Of a stretch of DNA of 64,000 nt, positions 33,046 through 45,500 are shown piece by piece. The notes below the pieces were generated by a model that worked only from the letters and a program-made list of their open reading frames with translations, made no database searches and was not told the origin of the DNA. The stretch spans positions 3,162,001 through 3,226,000 of the forward strand of contig WOAB01000188.1 of assembly GCA_027886185.1 (NCBI GenBank). Reading direction: 5' to 3'. The first letter of the stretch is position 1; each line of letters starts with the position of its first letter. Position numbers and translations under genes: made by a program. Origin of the DNA: Rheum nobile. Lineage: Eukaryota; Streptophyta; Magnoliopsida; Caryophyllales; Polygonaceae.

Positions 33046-33887
33046 ATTTTAAAGAGGGATTTTGGCCTTTGCACAATTGAAGATTTGATATTATTGTTCT
33101 AGTCTTTTATCAACTTGGATTATTTATATATTGAGATTAAGTTTTATCTCTCGTTTTTATTGAATAATTCATATATGTTGATGGCTAGTCTAAATCAATT
33201 GAGTATTTCTTCAATTATACTTGGTTAAATTCCTAGTTCTAAGGTTGTGGTGATCCCGACAATGCGTATGTAATTAGAATTATATCATTGCCTGAATTGA
33301 AATAATTTTTGATTCATTCCTAGTGTGCTTAATGCCCATAGTAGCTTTTGCGAATTGGATCCTATTAGGGTTTCAGACTGAGATGTGATAACGTTAATAG
33401 GTAGTCAAATAGGGTTTGAGACCGAGAGGTAATAACTTCTATTAGATTCCTAGGAATTAAACCTGAGATTTTATTATTGTGAGAGCATCTGAACTTCTCG
33501 TGTGGATTAATATCTATCATAGAAATCCTAAGATTAGATTGAATTTAGCAAATCATGAGAGTGGATGTTAATTCAGTTTGACCTCAAATTCTAAGTGCTC
33601 AAAGGGTCTAGATTTTGATGAGCAAGTTGCAAGAGTGGATGTTAATTAGATCTAGGCATATTGACTATCATCCGAAAGGAATTAGTAATTACCTTAGATA
33701 GTTACCTTCAAATAATTTAGACAAGATTCAGGTGAAGTGTAATTTTATTTTACGGAAGCATTGTTGCGGTAGTACTTAACCTTAAACACATTTATCCCAT
33801 TGATTTTATCCTTTTTATTTGTTTTATCTGTTAGCTTAGTTATACTTTTCCCCGATTCCTTATTTTTGTGGCCTAGTTCATTGGTAG
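33046..33887 (+). repeat. Tandem repeat unit 1 (left part, split by CopB)
   Basis: Begins ATTTTAAAGAGGG and runs to TTGGTAG, where CopB inserted. The last 22 bases of this unit lie at 42566-42587. Confidence 0.95.
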
Positions 33888-34804
33888 TGTTGAATCGTTA
33901 GAGTTACGTCTGAGGGAACAAAGACTTTGTTCCCACAGAAGGTGCAACGGAATAATATAGCAAGAAAGATAAGAGACGAACTCACGATGTATAGTGGAAA
34001 CCCTAATTAGCCAACTAGCTAATCAAAGAAAAACCACTACCTTCAAGCTTCTCGCTTGAGAGGATTTTGAAGTGTCTACTCGTCTTATTTATTTCTTGTT
34101 CGATTATACTTGTAGCATGGACTCCAAACCCTAGAATACCCACCTAAGTTTGAATCACTTCTACAACGATCAATCCGAACTCAACCCTCAAAGACTCACA
34201 AACAGCTTCACTCTCTTTTCTTCTCAGTCAATCTCTCTAAGTTCGTCGTCGTCTCTCGTCGTTCATAGAAATGAATCCACACTCCTATTAAATACAACAC
34301 GACTAAACCCTAATCGTAACAAAGATAAAATCTTTCTAAACTTGGTAACAAGAAGATCTAAAATTGTTTGGAAGAATAATATCTTAACTGCTTACATTAT
34401 CTAAGGAAAGAATTCCAAAGATAATATAATCGGCTGAAGATAATAATCTTCTCTTTCCAAATATCTTATCTTAGGAAAGATTTCCTAAGATAAAACATTC
34501 GGATTTCTCTCTCCACATTTTCTCTTCGGCGAGATCCTTCCAGCCGAAATCTCTTATCCTTGATCGCGTGATCTTCCATGATTGTTTCCATTATCTTCAC
34601 GCTGGATATCTTCCTTCCATTCGCAGCTTGAACGTTGTTCGTCTTTGATGTTCCTTGAGAGGTAACAAAGCATGTGGAGAACGCTTTGTTCCCTCTGTAA
34701 TCCTTTGCTGCAATGGTTTCATGTGACAACTGTCTTGTTCCTGAAACACTTGGTTACCAGATTAGTTGAATGTTTGTTACCATCAAAACCTAAGGAATTC
34801 AACA
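33888..34804 (-). repeat. 3' LTR of CopB
   Basis: 917 bp; nearly identical to 41645-42560 with scattered substitutions. Bounded by TGTTGAATTCC (minus, at 34804). Confidence 0.93.
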
Positions 34805-34822
34805 AATTCCCCCTTTTTGATG
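34805..34822 (-). other. Polypurine tract of CopB
   Basis: The minus strand reads ATCAAAAAGGGGGAATT immediately before the LTR start. Confidence 0.85.
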
Positions 34823-36059
34823 GTGACAAACACCCTTGACAATAAAACGTACACACAAGAGAAAAAGACGGTTGTAAAGAGAAAGTCCCACACTTAGGCA
34901 TAATAGTTCCCCCTTTGTCTAGCAACATATGAAACCATGTTTTGTTCCCCCTCAACTAAAACTACCAGTCATTTTCCCCCTTTTGGCATCATCAAAAACA
35001 TAAGTAAAGAGATAGAGAAAAATGAACACATCAAGATAAGCAAAACAACCCATTTTGCATTTGATTGAAGCACACAAACATAGAACACATGCAAAGACAA
35101 CACAAGATACACAAAGATATCACTAATGATGATCATGCCAATCAAGACAACCATGTGAAACAGGGACAAGGAAAAGCAAGGCAGTAGGGAGATAGATGTG
35201 CTGGGAACAAGAGAAGAGATTGGAAAGCAGAGAAAAACGAATCAGGCGCCGCTGATACCAGGAGCCAGAAACAATGAGTACCTCAGATATGATGAGAATG
35301 CACACCCTTCAAGGGATATCTTTTTTTTTGTTCCTTCAGTGTAGGCGAGTGTGAGACGTCCTTCTTGGTTCCCACCTTAGATTTGGTTCCTCATTTTGTT
35401 CCCTAGGGTTTGCAACTTCAGTTTTTTTTTTGTTTTTTTTGAAGTCACAACTGATAAGATAACTTACAAAAATACACCGTGTAGATGATGACAACCAGAT
35501 CCACCAAATTTCAAAGAAGTCTCAATCGCCACAAGCAACATTTCCGTTGTGAATGCACACCATACTGGTCATGTACCAGCCCCAAGCTACTGAGGCGACA
35601 ATTCGTTTTCTCGACTTCCCAAAGAATGTAGAAGAGTGTGATACGCGGGTATTGTTACCAGAGAGGGCACAAAGAACACCACACAAAAATATACGAGTGT
35701 TTAATCATGAATGAGAGGCTCCCAGATGTGGATGATTAGAGGGGCTCATAGGAAGCATCAAGCATGATGGCTAGGGTAAGTTGAGAGTCAACAATCATTT
35801 GGGCTTATAGTGAGGGATCAATGCATCAAGTAGACTCTTTTGGGCCGAAAGAACACTGTTTCATATATTATTATGATAGCATAGATAATCATGCATGAAT
35901 GTTTGCACATAAGTGAAGTATTAGCATGAGTCTAAGCAAGTAGTTCAATTAATGATCAAGAGTATGAATGCAGATCAAGACATGATGATTAAACTTTCAC
36001 ACTTTACCATGTAATTTAGCCAATTATCGAGGGAACATAACATATAGACAGTCAGTTTA
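34823..36059 (-). other. CopB region downstream of pol remnant
   Basis: About 1.2 kb between the RNase H remnant and the 3' LTR. A small minus-strand frame at 35169-34969 is strongly hydrophobic and ends in LMMPKGGK. Copia elements of the SIRE/Maximus group carry an extra, sometimes envelope-like, region here, but this copy shows only short, stop-ridden frames, so no protein is claimed. Confidence 0.4.
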
Positions 36060-36242
36060 GAGAGATCATACATAGTTCCATACAGAACTGTTCGAAGGGT
36101 TCCCTATTTAGTGCCTTTATGAGAAAGTTTGCAATTCAAGCCTTGGTTCCGCAGAGATCCATGGATGCAAACCCTTTCTCCTCACAGTCACGCAAGAGGT
36201 GATGTCTTATCTAGATATGTATTGTACCTGAGTGTTGATCAG
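36060..36242 (-). pseudogene. CopB RNase H C-terminal remnant
   Basis: The minus strand, reading away from the solo LTR, encodes pieces of the end of copia RNase H: an HHLLRDCEEKG block, then a KALNREPFE block (family consensus is HFLRD-x-VEKG and KPL-x-x-x-x-FE). Two stops interrupt it. Its position directly after Gag shows that everything between (protease, integrase, RT) has been deleted. Identification is by motif only. Confidence 0.6.
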
Positions 36243-36247
36243 GGAAC
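36243..36247. repeat. Target-site duplication of the Tekay solo LTR (left)
   Basis: GGAAC, repeated at 38690-38694. Confidence 0.93.
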
Positions 36248-38689
36248 TGTGATACCCCGTATTTTTGTAAGGTTGTTTTGGGAATTTTGGGTTTTTCCCG
36301 AGTGCCCGTTGTGTACGTCAGATTTAATTCAGAAAGTTGGAGACATTCTGTAATGTGCTTTGTATCTGTAATATTTTTCTCAGTGAAATAATATACAGAC
36401 GACGTGCTTTGTATTTTAATACTCGTTCGTGTACGATTATTTTTATCCCGAGTTAAGTCGATATCGTCCAAAAGCTGAGAAGGGCAAAGCCACGGTGGCG
36501 GCGACCGCCGCGAAGGGCTCGAGGAAGCAGTGCCCTCGTCTTCTAGCTGGGCGCAAAGACCCGAAAAATGGCGACTGCCGTACAGTACGGCGCCCGCCGT
36601 AATTCGCCCACCGTAGGCAATTTGTGAGGCGGCGACCCTTGCTCTCCGCGGTGTCCGCCGTCGTTGTCCGGAGGTCTTTGCCCGATGGTCGCCGACGAGC
36701 CTCTGATGCGCCGAATTAGGCCTGCTCCGCCTCGTTGTAGGCGATGATGGTGTTCCCTTGGCTTTTGGCTATAAAAGGGAGTGCTTGGGGGTCGGATTGG
36801 AGCTCAATCCACAGCCCAAGCTCTCCCAAATTCTTGCCTCGCCGGAGTTCTTGCCTTGCCGGATTCTGGAACTTTCGCCGGTGTCATTTGGTGGTGTTTC
36901 CAGAGTGCCTTTGTGAAGCTTTTGGTAGCCCTTGGTGGTTAGAAACCAAAGCAAGTCGAAGGAGGCCGAGTCGCTCATGTTTTGGGTGAGTTTTCTCGCC
37001 GTTTCTGTCGTCTGAGTTCTTCACGGCGACCGCCGTGTTCTTCACGGCGCCCGCCGCCAGAGCCCAGAATGCCTCTTTGGTTTTTGGCTTTGGTGGTCGT
37101 CATTGTGGCGTCATTCCTTTCATTTTCTTTCGTCGTTTTTAGGTTCGTACTGTGGTTATGTCGGATCTAACTTAGGGTTCCTTTTATGGGTCGACTCGAA
37201 GGTCGTTGTGCTGTCAGAGCTATACCCGTGTCGAGCCCGGAATCCCGTCGTTGTCGTTAGGCCTTTCTGCGGATTAAGGCAAGTGGCGGTTCGCTCTTGC
37301 TCATTCGTTCCATATTTACATTAATTATCAGTAGTTTATCTGAGTAATTAATTTGGAATGAATACTCTGTTTGTCTGGAAATGGTTTTGGTAAACTATTT
37401 TGGAAAACAAAATATTGATATTATAATAGGTTGTATATCTGTTAGAACATCGCTATTATCTGTGATCGCCTTTCGGGCCTTTATGTGGATTTATTTTGTA
37501 ACTGTTATTGTGCTGTATCTGTGTGGTTAGCACTGTTAGTTAGGAACGTACTCGGACTTCATCCGGTCATTTCTTTATAATCTGGTATCGGGGTAGCTCG
37601 TCTCCATCTGGTACTATTCTAAGATCATGATCGGTCTCTTTCACAAGTGTGTAGAGGCAGGACACTTAGCTGGTGTCACAAACCTTCCGGTGTGCGTCAC
37701 TCTCGACGAAACGTATACTAAGATGTGTCGTCCCAACGGTGGGGTACACATGTAAAAGTCTATAATGTGATCTGTGCTTTGTAATATAATTCAGATAAGT
37801 GCTACTCGATGCACATAATTAATAAACCTTTGGCGAGTAGTGTAGCTAAGAGAATAGTGCAGCTAGGAAAGCTCGTCTCGACTTTTGATCAGAGTACGTT
37901 CTCTTTTCAATATGAATTCGCTGTATGCGGTGAGGTTGGTCGTGAACCGAAACATCTAAGTCAACTGTTTTAAATCGCTCGAATGCGATACTGTGATTCT
38001 TTAATATTCCAGACTTTGTCATACTTCGTTAAAGACTCATTATGTTGGAGTCTTCTCTTGGATATTCCGATAAGATTCGCTTCAGTTGGAATATTCTCTT
38101 GTGCATGCCTTTTGTCATATTTAAGTAGAGTATGGTGGTTGACAAGCGTACTCGATTATTATTCGAGGGACGAGGAGACTAACCTAATACGACTGCTTAG
38201 AACCTTCTGCTTTGTACCCTTGCATGGTCTATTCATTTAGACTAACCAACCGCATTTGTTATCTGCATTGTTGGCTGGTGTCATCCGTTCGATTCGGCAC
38301 ATCAGATCGAAAGTAGCTCATAAGAATAGAAGGGAGTCGACGGTGGTTTTTGAACGTTTTAGTTATTTCTTTAATCAGGTTGAGATCTTTTGGACAATGA
38401 CTTTGGTTGTAATGTGTTTTATAAGACTTCCGCTGTACCCTACTTTATAAGACTTCCGCTGTATTTGGTTTAAACTCTGTGTTAGCCTATTCGGGATTGG
38501 GTTGTAATCCCGTAACTCATGTTTCTTTGACAATGTTATATTTTGGAATTGAATGCTTTGATCATTATGTATCATTTGTATTTCATAAATTGTATTTAGA
38601 CGGTAAAGCCTTGGGTGATCTCGGTAAGGAACACTGGGGTCACTAGCGGTAATACATTTCCAAAAGGGTTAAGTTTTGGGGGTGTTACA
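36248..38689 (+). mobile_element. Tekay-family solo LTR inserted in CopB
   Basis: 2442 bp, starts TGTGATACCCCG and ends GGGGGTGTTACA, flanked by a perfect GGAAC duplication. It aligns end to end with the TekA and TekD LTRs. A lone LTR with intact duplications is the normal product of recombination between the two LTRs of one insertion. A TATA box (CTATAAAAGGG) lies at 36769-36779. GC-rich quasi-palindromes (ACGGCGACCGCCGT type) lie at about 36495-36665 and 37021-37060. There is no coding capacity. Confidence 0.97.
36769..36779 (+). promoter_or_regulatory. TATA box in solo Tekay LTR
   Basis: CTATAAAAGGG in the middle third of the LTR, at the same relative place as in the TekD LTR. Transcription start would be expected about 30 bases downstream. 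Confidence 0.65.
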
Positions 38690-38694
38690 GGAAC
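38690..38694. repeat. Target-site duplication of the Tekay solo LTR (right)
   Basis: GGAAC, identical to 36243-36247. Confidence 0.93.
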
Positions 38695-38872
38695 AAACAG
38701 ACAATTAGTGCTCATGATCATAAACCTTTCCCTTACCTTGATTCACCAGGTTGTTGAGTCCCAAGAAGCCTGTAGAAGTGAGATGAGACTTCCTTTGTTC
38801 CCTATTAGGTAACTATATCAAGTACAAATGAAATACCGGGAACTTTCCTCACTTCAGCCTGCACAGAAAGAG

Positions 38873-41588
38873 TTAGTTCTTGCGAACCCAGACAAGCTTA
38901 GGCTTTCTGAGTGTGGGAGCAACATATTTGTTTTTTGGAGGTTCAACATTTAATTTCTCCCTAGCAGTGCGAGCAACATCCTCATTGTGTTGTTTCAGGA
39001 GGCACTCTTGTTTGTAGTGACCGGAGTGCCCACAATACCAACAGACCTTTTGACATTTTAGATCAACATACTTGCTCTGTCCAGGCCAAATTGTTTTGTT
39101 AGCAATCCTAGAATGAAAATCAATATTATTGGACTTGCTGCTTTGAGATTGCTTCAACCAAATGGAGTGAGCCTTCTGTCCATGGTACCAAGCCTTATTC
39201 CTGTCAGTCGACTTTGAACAGTCTTTGCTATTGTTCCTTCTCGAGGAACTTTCCCCCTTTTCTTGCACTGGCTGTTTTCCTTCGACTTTAGAACTTTTGG
39301 ACTTGGTGCCATCAACAGGAAGCTTAGGTTGATAGCCAATTCCAAAGCGAGGTACTTCCTTCTTTTCAGTTTTCTTTTCATTCTTGGCTGCAACAAAAAC
39401 AATACCTTTTGGCTTGTCCTTCTGTTCCTCACTGAGTTTAGATAGATCACTAGACATTTTTGCATTACCTAGTTTTAACATTAATGACCCAGACTCAAGT
39501 GAGGAGACAGAGGATTCCAGAGACACGATCTTCTCAGTGAGTTTAGGACACTCAATGCAAGGACTTGGAGAAGAGGATGAGACTTTCTCAAGTTTGAGCA
39601 CTTTTTCTGCCCAACCTTTATTTTCTTCGATCAAACATGAGATCGATTCATACTTTTCTTCAATTTGCTCATTGAAAAGACTATTCTCATGAACAAGTTT
39701 CTTAATGAAGGAAATTAAGCTTTATTTTGACTTACTTTTCAAACTTGAGATGAGATCAGATTCAGTTACCTCATCCTTGTGCAGCCCGTCTTTTGGTTCA
39801 TCGGTGTCTTCTACGGTCATTAAGCAGACATCCCTTGAGTGTGACGATTCTTCGTCATCTGAGTCCGAGTCACCGCAGGTTGTGACCATTGCTTGCTTTC
39901 CTTCATGAGCCGGAGGAAGACCTGCATTTTTCTTGAAACAGTTTCTGGCAAGATGTCCCTTGTTTTGACAGTGGTAACAAACGACATCCTTCATGTCTCT
40001 GTTCCCTTCAGAGGAACTCAGTGTGTCCTTGTTTCGAGACCATATCTTCTTCATGGCTCTAGTGATGAGAGCAACATCTTTATCACTGATGTGACCTTGT
40101 CCGATGGAAAGACCACGAATCATTGTCGAGGACCGATTGAATGCGTATTGGGGCGAACAACTCTTCGGAAAGGAGCAAGGACATGCTCGGCAGACTGGGG
40201 CTGTTCGGAAATAGTGGACTGGCAGCGGAAGACGGGTGGTGATGGTGGAGGAGCGACGGAAGTAGTGAAGAGAACGGCGGAGCAGCGGTGGGGCGTGCGG
40301 CTGTGGTGGTGGTGATCAGCGGTCGTGGAAGATGGTGGGAGGAGGCAGCCATGAATTAGGGTTTATGTGTTGGTGGGGAGGCAAGAACTAGGGTTAGTTC
40401 TTGTCTCGGGATTGCAGATAGTAACTGGATAGGTGGTAACCGAGTTAACGCGCCAGGATAGTTCGACTAGGAACGCGTTAACTTTGTGACGTCAGGGCCC
40501 GGGTTTACAGGAGATTACTCGACTAGAAAACAAGCTCTATTTCGACGTAAACTGAAAGGAAAGACAAGAGTTCCTATTTATATTAGAGAGTTGACCTAAT
40601 GGGCCAGACTCTCTAGTTACTAACTCTGGCGGCCCATTTAACATAAATGGAAACCACTCAGAACTAGCAGCTACTAAAAATAGAAATAACTGTAAATAGA
40701 AAGTACTAAGGAAGTAATGTTTCGCAATCGTAAGAACTAGAAATAGCAAGTCTCCTAAATCTAGCTCGGGGGTAGATGTAGATGTAGAGGAGTCTCAAGG
40801 CGTCTTCCTCCTCTGTAGCTGACATGGAGGGTAGGGTCACATCAATCACCATCCTCATCTTCATCTTCGACTTGAGATAAGTCAAAGGCACGTTCCACCT
40901 TTAAGGCAATGTTTTTAGCCTTCTCCTCTCCTTTCTTGTTCATCTTGTGATTGTAGACAGAGGCGTTGCTTTCCAGCTTGGAAACCACCTCTTCCATAGT
41001 GAGAGTCTTGACATCCGTCTGGGAGTAGAGAGCGAGAGCAATTGCATCCCACTGAGAGTTGAGGCCTTGCATGAAATGATGAGTAAGCTTCCAGTCTGGC
41101 ATTTCTTCATCAAAGAACTCTAGTTGACCAACGATCCCTTGGAACCTGGAGTAGAATTCTTGAATGTGTTCATCCTTTCCCTGAGAGATTTGATCGTACT
41201 CCTTCATCAAGGAAAGAATCTTGTTCTTCTTAGCATCTTCATTTCCATGATGAAGACGTTTTAGAGCATCCCAGATCTCTTTGGCAGTCTTGTAGCCAAT
41301 AATCTTCTTGAGATCTGAGGGAAGCAGAGCCATGTGGAGGATCTTCTTGGCTCTGTTGTTCTTCTCCAGTTTCTTCCAGTCTTCATCAGTGTAGTCAACC
41401 CTTGGCTTTGGCTTCGTAGCATCTTTGTCATTCGGAATAGCTATAGGGCCAACTTCAATGATTCTCCATATCTGTCCGTCGAGGGAATAGATATGGGACT
41501 CGATTTGCTCCACCCACCAATCATATTCTCCAGCCTTCAGAATCGGAGGCTTCCAGAATGAATCTCCAATGGCATTGCTTGACGACAT
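38873..41588 (-). pseudogene. CopB Gag (interrupted by a solo LTR)
   Basis: The frame starts at ATG 41588. The first part (41588-40845) has the copia Gag core: PPILKAGEYDWW, AKEIWDALKRLHHG, EEMPDWKLTHHFMQGL and an acidic end. A 758 bp solo LTR with its 5 bp duplication splits it. The second part resumes in the same frame with DVALITRAMKK, a knuckle CYHCQNKGHLARNC near 39980, an acidic Ser-rich stretch, one stop (TAA at 39719-39721), a coiled-coil-like segment with EKIVSLESSVSSLESG, and a second knuckle CWYCGHSGHYKQEC near 39010. It ends at 38873. Family role: particle formation and RNA binding. Two widely spaced knuckles with a helical spacer suggest the SIRE/Maximus group, but this is inference. 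Confidence 0.85.
40087..40844 (-). mobile_element. Unrelated solo LTR (758 bp) inside CopB gag
   Basis: On the minus strand it starts TGATGTGACC and ends GGTCACATCA, a perfect 10 bp inverted pair with TG...CA ends. ATCAC (plus) flanks it at 40082-40086 and 40845-40849. Excluding the LTR and one duplication restores the Gag frame. A TATA-like AATATAAATAGG lies near 40575 (minus). The LTR has a frame (40352-40083, minus) starting MAASSHHLPRPL, with a Pro/Ser/His-rich composition; it runs out through the LTR end and has no recognised domain. Confidence 0.9.
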
Positions 41589-41629
41589 CTTTCCTGCAAA
41601 GTCTACAACGAAAACAATCTAGAGCATCA

Positions 41630-41642
41630 GGCTCTGATACCA
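41630..41642 (-). other. Primer binding site of CopB (initiator tRNA-Met)
   Basis: The minus strand reads TGGTATCAGAGCC two bases inside the 5' LTR, complementary to initiator tRNA-Met. Confidence 0.92.
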
Positions 41643-41644
41643 AT

Positions 41645-42560
41645 TGTTGGATCGTTAGAGTTACGTGTGAGGGAACAAATACTTTGTTCCCACAGAAGGT
41701 GCAGCGGAATAATATAGCAAGAAAGATAAGAGACGAACTCATGATGTATAGTGGAAACGCTAATTAGCCAACTAGCTAATCAAAGAAAAACCACTACCTT
41801 CAAGCTTCTCGCTTGAGAGGATTTTGAAGTTTCTACTTGTCTTATTGATTTCTTATTTGATTACACTTGTAGCATGGACTCCAAACCCTAGAATACCCAC
41901 CTAAGTTTGAATCACTTCTGCAACGATGAATCTGAACTCAACCCTCAAAGACTCACAAACAGCTTCACTCTCTTTTCTTCTCAGTCAATCTCTCTCAGTT
42001 CGTCGTCGTCTCTCGTCGTTCATAGAAATGAATCCACACTCCTATTAAATACAACACGACTAAACCCTAATCGTAACAAGATAAAATCTTTCTAAACTTG
42101 GTAACAAGAAGATCTAAAATTGTTTGGAAGAATAATATCTTAACCGCTTACATTATCTAAGGAAAGAATTCCAAAGATAATATAATCGGTTGAAGATAAT
42201 AATCTTCTCTCTCCAAATATCTTATCTTAGGAAAGATTTCCTAACATAAAACATTCGGATTTCTCTCTCCACATCTTCTCTTCGGCGAGATCCTTCCAGC
42301 CGAAATCTCTTATCCTTGACCGTGTGATCTTCCATGATTGTTTCCATAATCTTCACGCTGGATATCTTCCTGCCATTTGAAGCTTGAACGTTGTTCGTCT
42401 TTGATCTTCCTTGAGAGGTAACAAAGCATGTGGAGAACGCTTTGTTCCCTCTACAATCCTTTGTTGCAATGGTTCCCTGTGACAACTGTCTTGTTCCTGA
42501 AACACTTAGTTATCAGATTAGTTGAATGTTTGTTACTATCAAAACCTAAGGAATTCAACA
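41645..42560 (-). repeat. 5' LTR of CopB
   Basis: 916 bp, starting TGTTGAATTCC at 42560 (minus) and ending GATCCAACA at 41645. Confidence 0.93.
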
Positions 42561-45500
42561 GGTAGAATTTCAACTAATATTACATTGATTTTAAAGAGGG
42601 ATTTTGGCCTTTACACAATTGAAAATTTGATATTATTGTTCTAGTCTTTTATCAACTTGGATTATTTATATATTGATATTAAGTTTTATCTCTCGTTTTT
42701 ATAGAATAATTCATATATGTTGATGGCTAGTCTAAATCAATTGAGTATTTCTTCAATTATGCTTGGCTAAATTCCTAGTTCTAAGGTTGGGGTGATCCCG
42801 ACAATGCGTATGTAATTAGAATTATTTCATTGCCTGAATTGAAATGATTTTTGATCCATTCCTAGTGTGCTTAATGCCCATAGTAGCTTTTGCGAATTGG
42901 ATCCTATTAGGGTTTGAGACTGAGATGTGATAACGTTAATAGGTAGTCAAATAGGGTTTGAGACCGAGAGATAATAACTTTTATTAGATTCATAAGAATT
43001 GAACCTGAGATTTTATTATTGTGAGAGCATCTTAATTTCTCTTGTGGATTAATATCTATCATAGAAACCTTAAGATTAGATTGAATTTAGCAAATCACGA
43101 GAGTGGATGTTAATTCAATTTGACCTCAGATTCTAAGTGCTCAAAGGGTCTAGATTTCGATGAGCAAGTTGCAAGAGTGGATGTTAATTAGATCTAGGCA
43201 CATTGACTATCATCCGAGAGGAATTAGTAATTACCTTAGATAGTTACCTTCAAATAACTTGGACAAGATTCAGGTGAAGTGTAATTTTATTTTACGGAAG
43301 CATTGTTGCGGTGATCCTTAACCTTAAACACATTTATCCCATTGATTTTATCCTTTTTATTTGTTTTATTTGTTAGCTTAGTTATACTTTTCCCCGATTC
43401 CTTATTTTTATGGCCTAGTTCATTGGTAGAATTTCAACTAATATTACATTGTTTTTAAAGAGGGATTTTGGCCTTTGCACAATTGAAGATTTGATATTTA
43501 TGTTCTAGTGTTTTATAAACTTGGATTATTTATATATTGAGATTAAGTTTTATCTCTCGTTTTTATTGAATAATTCGTATATGTTGATGACTAGTCTAAA
43601 TCAATTGAGTATTTCTTCAATTATGCTTGGCTAAATTCCTAGTTCTAAGGTTGAGGTGATCCCGGCAATGTATATGTAATTAGAATTATTTCATTGCCTG
43701 AATTGAAATAATTTTTGATTCATTCATAGTGTGTTTAATGCCCATAGTAGCTTTTGCGAATTGGATCATATTAGGGTTTAAGACTAAGATGTGATAACGT
43801 TAATAGGTAGTCAAATAGGGTTTGAGACCGAGAGGTAATAACTTCTATTAGATTCCTAGGAATTGAACCTGCGATTTTATTATTGTGAGAGCAACTTAAT
43901 TTCTCTTGTGGATTAATATCTATCATAGAAACCCTAAGATTAGATTGAATTTAGCAAATCACGAGAGTGGATGTTAATTCAATTTGACCTCAGATGCTAA
44001 GTGCTCAAAGGGTCTAGATTTTGATGAGCAAGTTGCAAGAGTGGATGCTAATTAGATCTAGGCACATTGACTATCATCCGAGAGGAATTAGTAATTACCT
44101 TAGATAGTTATCTTCAAATAATTTGGACAAGATTCAGGTGAAGTGTAATTTTATTTTGCGGAAGTATTGTTGCGGTGATCCTTAACTTTAAACACATTTA
44201 TCCCATTGATTTTATCCTTTTTATTTGTTTTATCTGTTAGCTTAGTTATACTTTTCCCCGATTCCTTATTTTTGTGGCCTAGTTCATTGGTAGAATTTCA
44301 ACTAATATTACATTGATTTTAAAGAGGGATTTTGGCCTTTACACAATTGAAAATTTGATATTATTGTTCTAGTCTTTTATCAACTTGGATTATTTATATA
44401 TTGATATTAAGTTTTATCTCTCGTTTTTATAGAATAATTCATATATGTTGATGGCTAGTCTAAATCAATTGAGTATTTCTTCAATTATGCTTGGCTAAAT
44501 TCCTAGTTCTAAGGTTGGGGTGATCCCGACAATGCGTATGTAATTAGAATTATTTCATTGCCTGAATTGAAATGATTTTTGATCCATTCCTAGTGTGCTT
44601 AATGCCCATAGTAGCTTTTGCGAATTGGATCCTATTAGGGTTTGAGACTGAGATGTGATAACGTTAATAGGTAGTCAAATAGGGTTTGAGACCGAGAGAT
44701 AATAACTTTTATTAGATTCATAAGAATTGAACCTGAGATTTTATTATTGTGAGAGCATCTTAATTTCTCTTGTGGATTAATATCTATCATAGAAACCTTA
44801 AGATTAGATTGAATTTAGCAAATCACGAGAGTGGATGTTAATTCAATTTGACCTCAGATTCTAAGTGCTCAAAGGGTCTAGATTTCGATGAGCAAGTTGC
44901 AAGAGTAGATGTTAATTAGATCTAGGCACATTGACTATCATCCGAGAGGAATTAGTAATTACCTTAGATAGTTACCTTCAAATAACTTGGACAAGATTCA
45001 GGTGAAGTGTAATTTTATTTTACGGAAGCATTGTTGCGGTGATCCTTAACCTTAAACACATTTATCCCATTGATTTTATCCTTTTTATTTGTTTTATTTG
45101 TTAGCTTAGTTATACTTTTCCCCGATTCCTTATTTTTATGGCCTAGTTCATTGGTAGAATTTCAACTAATATTACATTGTTTTTAAAGAGGGATTTTGGC
45201 CTTTGCACAATTGAAGATTTGATATTTATGTTCTAGTGTTTTATAAACTTGGATTATTTATATATTGAGATTAAGTTTTATCTCTCGTTTTTATTGAATA
45301 ATTCGTATATGTTGATGACTAGTCTAAATCAATTGAGTATTTCTTCAATTATGCTTGGCTAAATTCCTAGTTCTAAGGTTGAGGTGATCCCGGCAATGTA
45401 TATGTAATTAGAATTATTTCATTGCCTGAATTGAAATAATTTTTGATTCATTCATAGTGTGTTTAATGCCCATAGTAGCTTTTGCGAATTGGATCATATT

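Larger units (their letters stand above)
33888..42560 (-). mobile_element. CopB: Ty1/copia deletion derivative, minus strand
   Basis: LTRs of 916-917 bp (42560-41645 and 34804-33888) with ends TGTTGAATTCC and CGATCCAACA or CGATTCAACA flank the element. GGTAG at 33883-33887 and 42561-42565 is a perfect 5 bp duplication within repeat unit 1. Inside, on the minus strand: tRNA-Met primer site, Gag with two CCHC knuckles, then directly a remnant of the RNase H end, a hydrophobic downstream region, polypurine tract and 3' LTR. Protease, integrase and RT are absent. Its own length without the two nested solo LTRs and their duplications is about 5.5 kb. It is probably related to the SIRE/Maximus group, by its long Gag and extra 3' region. 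Confidence 0.9.

Noticed and set aside
34969..35305. Envelope-like gene in CopB
   Set aside because: Only short hydrophobic frames with stops; no signal peptide, conserved cysteines or continuous frame to support a protein.
33888..42560. CopB as a primary gag-only element that never had pol
   Set aside because: A recognisable RNase H end at about 36060-36242 shows it derives from a full copia element by deletion.
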